DNA from: Thermomonospora echinospora
GTDB lineage: Bacteria > Actinomycetota > Actinomycetes > Streptosporangiales > Streptosporangiaceae
NCBI RefSeq assembly: GCF_900108175.1
Contig: NZ_FNVO01000004.1
Location: forward strand, 124,001 to 188,000
DNA length: 64,000 nucleotides
Direction of reading: 5' to 3'
The translations under genes were made by a program, and so were the position numbers. The notes under the pieces are model-generated. The model searched no databases. It saw only the letters and a program-made list of their open reading frames with translations, and was not told where the DNA came from. Positions 61,857-64,000 of the stretch are shown piece after piece. Numbering within the stretch: the first letter of the stretch is position 1; every line of letters begins with the position of its first letter.

Positions 61857-62480
61857 GTGCCCGACGAACCCTCCGTAGTCGTGCTGATCGACTATCAGAA
61901 CATCCATCTGACCGCCCGCGATCTCTTCGCCCCTCCGGCACCGACACCAGGGACACGCTCGTTGACCCGCTGGCGTTCGCCGAGAGGCTGGTGGAGGTCA
62001 GAGCCGAGCGTCAGCAGATCCCCGAGCAGAAGAACGCTCGGCTGCAAGCGGTCAAGGTCTACCGGGGTGCACCCCAGCAACCAGCGAGAGCCCCGGCTCT
62101 ACAGCGCCAACCAGCGGCAGGCGGCCAACTGGTCGAGGGACCCAAGGGTGGAGATCACTTCCAGGACGTTGCGGTATCCGGCGAACTGGGGCGAGTCCTG
62201 GTGCCAGGAACGCCCACGCGAGAAGGGCGTCGACGTTCTTGTCGCCCTGGACGTCGTCGACCTCGCCCAGCAGGGCACCTACGACGTGGTGATCCTCGCA
62301 TCACACGACACGGACATGGAACCGGCGATCGAGCGAGCGCTGTACAGAGGCCGCTCGAAGGTCGAGACCGGAGGATGGCGGGGAGCGCGCCGGCTCAAGC
62401 CCGGACGGCGGAACGTCTGGCGTGCCACCCTTGGCGGTGCCGACTTCGTCAGGGTCCGTGATCGCCGCGACTACTGGTAG
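61857..62480 (+). pseudogene. NYN-domain nuclease gene with two compensating frameshifts
   Basis: GTG start. The first frame gives SVVVLIDYQNIHLTARDLFA, the NYN catalytic strand with Asp and Asn. The continuation RDTLVDPLAFAERLVEVRAE through LQAVKVYRG lies in another frame (about 61950-62070), and the original frame returns with PSNQREPRLYSANQRQAANW, then VDVLVALDVVDLAQQGTYDV and ILASHDTDMEPAIERAL, both NYN motifs with acidic residues. The ORF stays open at 207 codons, but about 40 codons in the middle read wrong. NYN proteins are PIN-like RNases. Either a pseudogene or a sequence error pair. Confidence 0.7.
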
Positions 62481-62837
62481 CGACACGGAGGGTCGGGCCG
62501 CGCTGTCCGGCGTGTCGCCTCGGGACAATGCGGCTCCGGAGAGGCCTGAAGCATGGCTGCGAAAACGGGGAGTGCTTCCTCCCGGGTGCTGCCTTCGAGT
62601 CGTGTACGTCTGTGGGCATTGTCCGGAAATGTGTCCAATTCGGGGGAGTTCAGTCTGTCGTCGCCAGGGGGAATTGCCGGCAGTGGATGAGTCATATGTA
62701 CGTCGGATGACGCCGCAATAATCCATGAATCGGCAATGGTGGTTTCAGGGTGGTATGACCGACATCATAGACCGGGGTGCCCTGGGGAAGGATCCGCGGT
62801 GTCGCCCGCTCGGTTCGGGTGCACTGTGGAGGTAATG
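62481..62837. other. Gap upstream of the DUF4142 gene
   Basis: No gene I can support; short ORFs on both strands lack recognisable features. The last 150 bases are lower in GC (for example CATATGTACG, CAATAATCC) and probably hold the promoter of the DUF4142 gene, but no clear -35/-10 pair could be assigned. Confidence 0.35.
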
Positions 62838-63584
62838 ATGTCGATCTTGCGTGCCGTTCTGACCGCCGGTGCGGTCATCGCCTTCTCGGCCGGGGCCATG
62901 TCGCCCGCCGCGGCCCGGCCGGGGGTGCCGGCCCAGGACAGGGGATTTCTGATAGCGGCCCATCAGGGAAATCTGACGGAGATCATGGCGGGCAAGGCCG
63001 CACAGCAAAAGGCGCAGGCGAGCGTCGTGCGTGCGATCGGCCAGCGTTTCGTGACGGACCACACCAGGCTCGACACGGCGGTCCAGGACGCGGCGCGGAA
63101 ACTGGGCGTTTCGCTGCCCATGCGGCCGACGCAGAAGCAGCAGGCCGAATATGACCGGGTGAACGCCCTGTCCGGATCGGCGTTCGACCGGGCCTGGCTG
63201 GAGTTCATGATCCGCGAGCACCGGACGGCCATCGCCGCCGGTGAGCAGGAACTGCGGGCGGGCGTCACACCCGAGGCCAAACAGGTCGCCACGTCCAGCG
63301 CGCCGGTGATCCAGGGGCACCTGCAGGAGTTGCTGCAGGCGCAGAAGACGGTCGGAACACCGCAGGCGCAGAGGGCGACCGGAACGCCGCAGGCGCAGAG
63401 GGCGACCGGAACGCCGCAGGCGGTTCAGGCCGGAGCCGGTGGCCGGGCGGAGACCACTGGCCAGGGGGAGACCGCAGAAAACCGGCGGTCTCCTGCACTC
63501 GGTTACGGTCTGCTCGCCGCAGGCCTCCCCGTCACCGTCGGCGGCTTCCTGCTGTGGCGGCGCCGGGCGTTGCGAAAGCGCTGA
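62838..63584 (+). CDS. DUF4142 surface protein
   Basis: 248 residues from ATG 62838, with TGGAGG five bases upstream (ATG 62835 adjacent). The signal peptide (MSILRAVLTAGAVIAFSAGA ... AAARP) is followed by a DUF4142 helical domain with QDRGFLIAAHQGNLTEIMAG, FVTDHTRLDTAVQDAARKLG and WLEFMIREHRTAIAAGEQEL; two conserved His suggest a ferritin-like metal site. A linker with tandem GTPQAQRAT repeats, one transmembrane helix (YGLLAAGLPVTVGGFLLW) and a RRRALRKR end make it a membrane-anchored surface protein. Confidence 0.85.
   Translation: MSILRAVLTAGAVIAFSAGAMSPAAARPGVPAQDRGFLIAAHQGNLTEIMAGKAAQQKAQASVVRAIGQRFVTDHTRLDTAVQDAARKLGVSLPMRPTQKQQAEYDRVNALSGSAFDRAWLEFMIREHRTAIAAGEQELRAGVTPEAKQVATSSAPVIQGHLQELLQAQKTVGTPQAQRATGTPQAQRATGTPQAVQAGAGGRAETTGQGETAENRRSPALGYGLLAAGLPVTVGGFLLWRRRALRKR
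63354..63421 (+). repeat. 27-base tandem repeat in the DUF4142 linker
   Basis: Two and a half copies of a 27-base unit encoding GTPQAQRAT, nearly identical at DNA level. It lengthens the flexible linker between the folded domain and the membrane helix. In frame, so copy number could change without breaking the gene. Confidence 0.8.
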
Positions 63585-64000
63585 GGATCACACAGGTGCG
63601 GTGAGCGTCCTGCCCGGCATGACGCTCACCTTCTGTGGTGCAGGCATGGCCGTGCCTCTCACCGCAGCGGTACCCCCGCAGACCGTGGACGCCGGCACGG
63701 TCCCGAGGGCCGACCGGCCGGAAACGCCCCTGATCGAAGTGTGACGGTCGGGTTCTCGGTGCGGGCCCGGCGAAGGGGGCCGGCGACCAGAACTGGCGAA
63801 GAGGAAAGATCGGCCTTCCGTGAACGGAAGGCCGATCCCGCCTGACCGCCTCCGGCGCCCGGCCATGGTGTTGTCGGTCGCCAACAGGGACGCGGCACGC
63901 CCCGCCGCGGTGCGCATGAGACCGCCACACCTCAATGAGACGACCGGCGTATCCGGTAACAAGTCCCGTCGGTCGAACCGGAGATCCCTGCCCTCCGGCT
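63585..64000. other. Right-end intergenic region
   Basis: No gene recognised up to the window edge. It contains the hairpin at 63808-63837. Short ORFs on both strands are Arg/Pro-rich shadows. Confidence 0.4.
63808..63837. terminator. Perfect hairpin, likely bidirectional terminator
   Basis: GATCGGCCTTCCG (63808-63820) pairs perfectly with CGGAAGGCCGATC (63825-63837) around TGAA. Thirteen pairs. It lies 224 bases after the DUF4142 stop and may serve a gene reading in from the right. Confidence 0.6.

Noticed and set aside
62471-62695. 74-codon minus-strand ORF
   Set aside because: No ribosome site, no recognisable motif, and it lies in the probable promoter region of the DUF4142 gene.

Overview
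The window is very GC-rich DNA with actinobacterial codon use. It carries GTG/TTG starts, ATGA/GTGA stop-start overlaps, a tmk fused to an MFS transporter, and the chromosomal run topA-tmk-holB-phosphatase-kinase-PSP1. An actinomycete of the Streptosporangiales/Thermomonosporaceae kind (Actinomadura-like) is my inference; no taxonomic marker gene is present.

Region 1 (about 1-42,020) is an integrated conjugative element. Its right end is a large serine recombinase whose last codons lie inside the 3' end of a tRNA-Leu(GAG) gene at 42,002-42,086. No second copy of that tRNA end was seen, so the left end probably lies beyond base 1. The element has four blocks. (a) Bases 10,299-27, minus strand: a Tad/Flp-type pilus operon (lipoprotein, secreted protein, CpaB-like, TadZ-like, TadA, TadB, TadC, pilin, TadE-like and TadG-like proteins) ending in a membrane-bound LysM-BTAD (SARP-like) regulator. 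(b) Bases 10,600-18,950: small regulatory and hypothetical genes, namely two RsbW-like ATP-binding proteins plus a broken third copy, a zinc-ribbon XRE regulator, a Nudix hydrolase, a winged-helix protein and a DUF3885-like protein. (c) Bases 29,444-19,012, minus strand: a sigma-like protein followed by a type IV secretion/conjugation operon (VirB2-like, VirB6-like, PrgI-like, VirB4, VirD4-like coupling ATPase, replication-relaxation protein, transglycosylase/NlpC-P60 hydrolase); from the VirB2-like gene on, each start overlaps the previous stop. (d) Bases 29,949-42,019: cargo and control genes, namely an nSTAND1-WD40 protein, NIPSNAP, a kinase-like protein, a Cys-tailed GRDP-like protein, a HTH-TPR regulator behind an array of GGTGCG repeats, two methyltransferase-fold proteins, a zinc-ribbon protein, and two serine-recombinase-fold proteins. 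In the methyltransferase and recombinase pairs the first member has lost its catalytic motifs and the second keeps them.

Region 2 (42,002-59,215) is ordinary chromosome: tRNA-Leu, an M20 peptidase, two secreted proteins, a DUF5703 protein, topA, MFS-tmk, holB, a low-molecular-weight phosphatase, a fructosamine-kinase-like protein, a membrane protein, PSP1/RicT, DUF427, a TAP-like lipoprotein hydrolase and tRNA-Thr(CGT).

Region 3 (59,216-64,000) looks like a decayed second insertion at tRNA-Thr. It holds the C-terminal stub of a tyrosine recombinase, a membrane STAND ATPase with TPR repeats, and a NYN-domain gene scrambled by two compensating frameshifts, followed by a DUF4142 surface protein.
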